Of a stretch of 64,000 nt of DNA, positions 61,491-64,000 are shown in pieces. The notes below the pieces were generated by a model. The model saw only the letters and a program-made list of their open reading frames with translations. It was not told the DNA's origin and searched no databases. A program made the position numbers and the translations under genes. The first letter of the stretch is position 1, and every line of letters begins with the position of its first letter. Origin of the DNA: Mergibacter septicus (GTDB lineage: Bacteria > Pseudomonadota > Gammaproteobacteria > Enterobacterales > Pasteurellaceae); NCBI RefSeq assembly GCF_003265225.1, contig NZ_CP022013.1, positions 1,823,504 to 1,887,503 on the forward strand, read 5' to 3'.

Positions 61491-61670
61491 AAATTATCCT
61501 TAATATCTTGCTTTAAATTCTATGTTGGTAAACCTTCATTTCAATTTTGACCGAACAACTATTGGTTTGAAGTCTTTTAACTTATCAACTTGGAAAGTTT
61601 TATTCTAAGCTAATCTGGCGTGAAATCCTACTTTATCTTCTCTAGTCTCTAGTAAAGATGGTATGAATCC

Positions 61671-61682
61671 GCTAATATTAGC
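61671..61682. other. Perfect palindrome GCTAATATTAGC upstream of metG
   Basis: A 12-bp perfect inverted repeat lies 70 bases before metG in the 261-base mrp/metG divergent gap. It contains TAATAT and could overlap a -10. No regulator is suggested by the sequence. Confidence 0.3.
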
Positions 61683-61751
61683 CGTTTATTTTATGTAGAT
61701 TCAGAATTCCCAATGTATTTCAAATAATAAAAAGTGAAAGGTCGATAATAA

Positions 61752-63794
61752 ATGGTTACTCCACGTCAAATTTTAGTTACTTGTGCTTTACCTTATGCGA
61801 ATGGTCCTATTCATTTAGGACATATGTTAGAACATATCCAAGCAGATATTTGGGTGCGTTTTCAACGTATGCAAGGCAATCAAATTTACTTTGTTTGTGC
61901 TGATGATGCACATGGCACGCCAATTATGTTGAAAGCAGATCAAATGGGAATTACACCTGAACAACTGATTAATCAAGTACAACAACAACATATTGCTTCT
62001 TTTTCAGGTTTTAATATTAGTTACGATAATTATCATTCTACTCATAGTGAAGAAAATCGTGAACTTTCCGCTTTAATTTATACTCGCTTAAAAGAAAATG
62101 GTTTTATTAAAAGTCGGACTATTTCTCAATTATTTGATCCTGAAAAAGGAATGTTTCTGCCTGATCGTTTTGTGAAAGGTACTTGTCCTAAATGCCAAGC
62201 TAAAGATCAATATGGGGATAATTGTGAAGTTTGCTCCGCAACTTATAGTCCAACTGAATTGATTGAGCCTCGTTCAGCGATTTCTGGTGCAGTGCCTGTA
62301 TTAAAAGAATCTGAACATTTTTTCTTTGATCTCCCAAGTTTTGAAGCGATGTTACAAACGTGGATTAAATCAGGATCACTGCAAAGTGAAGTGGCAAATA
62401 AAATGCAAGAATGGTTTGCATCGGGATTACAACAATGGGATATTTCTCGTGATGCCCCTTATTTTGGTTTTGAAATTCCTAATGCAGCAGGAAAGTATTT
62501 TTACGTTTGGCTTGATGCACCAATCGGCTATATGGCATCTTTTAAAAATCTTTGTCAAAAGACGGGATTAGACTTTGAGCATTATTGGCAAGCAAGTAGT
62601 CCAACCGAGTTATACCATTTTATTGGAAAAGATATTGTTTATTTCCATAGTTTATTCTGGCCTGCAATGTTAGATGGGGCGGGTTACCGTAAACCAACAA
62701 ATATCTTTGTACATGGTTATGTTACAGTGAATGGCGAGAAAATGTCTAAATCTCGGGGCACCTTTATTCAAGCGGCTACTTATCTAAAATATTTAGATCC
62801 AGAATGTTTACGTTATTATTATGCGGCAAAATTGAGTAGTCGCATTGATGATCTTGATCTTAATCTTGATGATTTTGTTCAACGTGTTAATAGTGATCTA
62901 GTCAATAAATTAGTCAATTTAGCCAGTCGTAATGCAGGCTTTATCCAAAAACGTTTTGCGGGAAAATTAGCAGATAAATTAGAAGATCCAGCGTTATTTA
63001 ATGACTTTATTGCACAAGCAGAAAATATCGTATCATGTTATGAACAACGAGAATATGGCAAAGCAATTCGTGAAATTATGGCGTTATGTGATAAAGCGAA
63101 TAAATATATTGATGAGAAAGCACCGTGGGTAATTGCAAAAGATGAGAGTAAAGCAGAAGAATTGCATCAAATTTGTTCAATGGGCATTCAATTATTCCGT
63201 ATCTTGATTGGCTATTTAAAACCAGTTTTACCACAATTAGCCCAACGCTCAGAAGCCTTTTTAAATGATGAATTAACTTGGAAAAACTTAGCTGTGCCAT
63301 TGTTAAGTCATCAAATTTCACCATTCAAAGCGTTATTTAGTCGTTTAGAAACTAAACAGATTGAACAGTTAATTGAAGCTTCAAAACAGGAAAATGCAAC
63401 AGTTACTACTGCACTTGAAACAAAACAAGCGCAAGTCGTTCAAAATAGTGAAATTGAACCAATTGCAGAGACTATTACGATTGAGGATTTTGCTAAAATA
63501 GATTTAAGGATTGCTAAAATTATCAAAGCAGAAGCGGTTCCAGAGGCAAATAAATTACTTAAATTAACCCTTGATATTGGTAACGAAACCCGTCAAGTTT
63601 TTGCAGGAATTAAGTCTGCATATCAACCAGAAGAATTAGAAGGACGTTTGACTGTGATGGTCGCTAATTTAGCACCACGCAAAATGAAATTTGGTCTTTC
63701 AGAAGGTATGGTATTAGCTGCAGGTCCCGGCGGAAAGGATCTCTTTATTCTTAGCCCTGATCAAGGTGCAAAAGTTGGTATGAGAGTGAAATAA
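61752..63794 (+). CDS. metG: Methionyl-tRNA synthetase
   Basis: MetG charges both initiator and elongator tRNA-Met. The class I HIGH-type motif is HLGH (residues 21-24), the zinc knuckle is [17 protein letters not shown], and the KMSKS loop is at 330-334. After the anticodon-binding helical domain a linker leads to a C-terminal EMAP-type tRNA-binding domain (about 575-680: [15 protein letters not shown]) that drives dimerisation. At 680 residues it is the long dimeric form. Confidence 0.98.
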   Translation: MVTPRQILVTCALPYANGPIHLGHMLEHIQADIWVRFQRMQGNQIYFVCADDAHGTPIMLKADQMGITPEQLINQVQQQHIASFSGFNISYDNYHSTHSEENRELSALIYTRLKENGFIKSRTISQLFDPEKGMFLPDRFVKGTCPKCQAKDQYGDNCEVCSATYSPTELIEPRSAISGAVPVLKESEHFFFDLPSFEAMLQTWIKSGSLQSEVANKMQEWFASGLQQWDISRDAPYFGFEIPNAAGKYFYVWLDAPIGYMASFKNLCQKTGLDFEHYWQASSPTELYHFIGKDIVYFHSLFWPAMLDGAGYRKPTNIFVHGYVTVNGEKMSKSRGTFIQAATYLKYLDPECLRYYYAAKLSSRIDDLDLNLDDFVQRVNSDLVNKLVNLASRNAGFIQKRFAGKLADKLEDPALFNDFIAQAENIVSCYEQREYGKAIREIMALCDKANKYIDEKAPWVIAKDESKAEELHQICSMGIQLFRILIGYLKPVLPQLAQRSEAFLNDELTWKNLAVPLLSHQISPFKALFSRLETKQIEQLIEASKQENATVTTALETKQAQVVQNSEIEPIAETITIEDFAKIDLRIAKIIKAEAVPEANKLLKLTLDIGNETRQVFAGIKSAYQPEELEGRLTVMVANLAPRKMKFGLSEGMVLAAGPGGKDLFILSPDQGAKVGMRVK

Positions 63795-63859
63795 TCTATC
63801 TTTGTGGTGTTGTTTTCTTTAAGCAACAAGATCGCCTTTTATTTCAACAAACGAACAGG

Positions 63860-63881
63860 AAAGATCTTTTTTTTGATCTTT
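63860..63881 (+). terminator. Possible terminator of metG
   Basis: AAAGATC (63860-63866) pairs with GATCTTT (63875-63881) around a T8 loop, 66 bases after the stop. The tail is only modestly T-rich. Confidence 0.5.
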
Positions 63882-63944
63882 TCTGCGGATCTTAATTTAA
63901 CTTTATTGTATGATAAGTAGGTTTTTAACCCTCTGAATATAAAA

Positions 63945-63971
63945 TTTTATCTCCGAGTCAGCGAGATAAAA
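63945..63971. other. Hairpin near the window end
   Basis: A perfect 9-bp stem TTTTATCTC (63945-63953) with GAGATAAAA (63963-63971) and 9-nt loop. It could be part of the 5' region of the next gene outside the window; there is no T tract. Confidence 0.35.
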
Positions 63972-64000
63972 GAATAACTAAATAATCTTAAGAGCTACCT

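Overview
The window reads as a stretch of a Pasteurellaceae chromosome (relatives of Haemophilus, Actinobacillus, Gallibacterium). This rests on the AT-rich composition (judged by eye, not computed), gammaproteobacterial housekeeping proteins throughout, and gene pairs I recall from Haemophilus: the four pseudopilin genes directly before recC behind a CRP-S site (competence), an HsrA-type MFS gene beside an HbpA/DppA-type binding protein, and yceG(mltG)-tmk-holB-tatD followed by a DUF1523 gene. I cannot name the species.

Layout. 1-8.7 kb: 3' part of uvrD, rpoH, an orphan transthyretin-like uraH, trmB-yggL divergent from mutY-yggX-mltC, a tRNA-Phe/tRNA-Asn pair and a YfeX-type Dyp peroxidase. 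8.8-19.9 kb: guaB and guaA, split by a DUF2806-like gene and followed by an about 6.3 kb very AT-rich defence island (Type III restriction-modification mod-res, then a DUF262/DUF1524 GmrSD-like nuclease). 19.9-25.7 kb, mostly minus strand: DUF1523, tatD, holB, tmk, mltG, a MetI/MetB-type enzyme, trxA. 25.9-31.2 kb: comNOPQ and recC. 31.2-40 kb: dapA divergent from bcp, rne divergent from rluC, metK, birA. 40-48.5 kb, plus strand: ratA-ratB, roxA, xseA, pmbA, a likely Fur-controlled small RNA, menH, glpE, prlC. 48.7-54.7 kb, minus strand: an HbpA/DppA-like binding protein, then mobA-ACT-UPF0210-mobB-hsrA as a compact operon. 54.8-64 kb: yihD-dsbA, tRNA-Ile2, zipA-ligA divergent from cysZ, and mrp divergent from metG.

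Most of the window is core metabolism and information processing. The accessory content is concentrated around guaBA, where one gene of unknown function sits between guaB and guaA and three anti-phage-type genes follow guaA. No integrase, transposase, CRISPR array or rRNA was seen. The most notable non-coding element is a roughly 165-nt RNA locus at 45.1 kb: a near-consensus sigma70 promoter overlapped by a perfect 9-1-9 Fur-like palindrome, ending in a strong intrinsic terminator. Other regulatory signals are a near-perfect CRP-S site before comN, a MetJ-like operator at metK, and a possible Fur half-site at the Dyp peroxidase.
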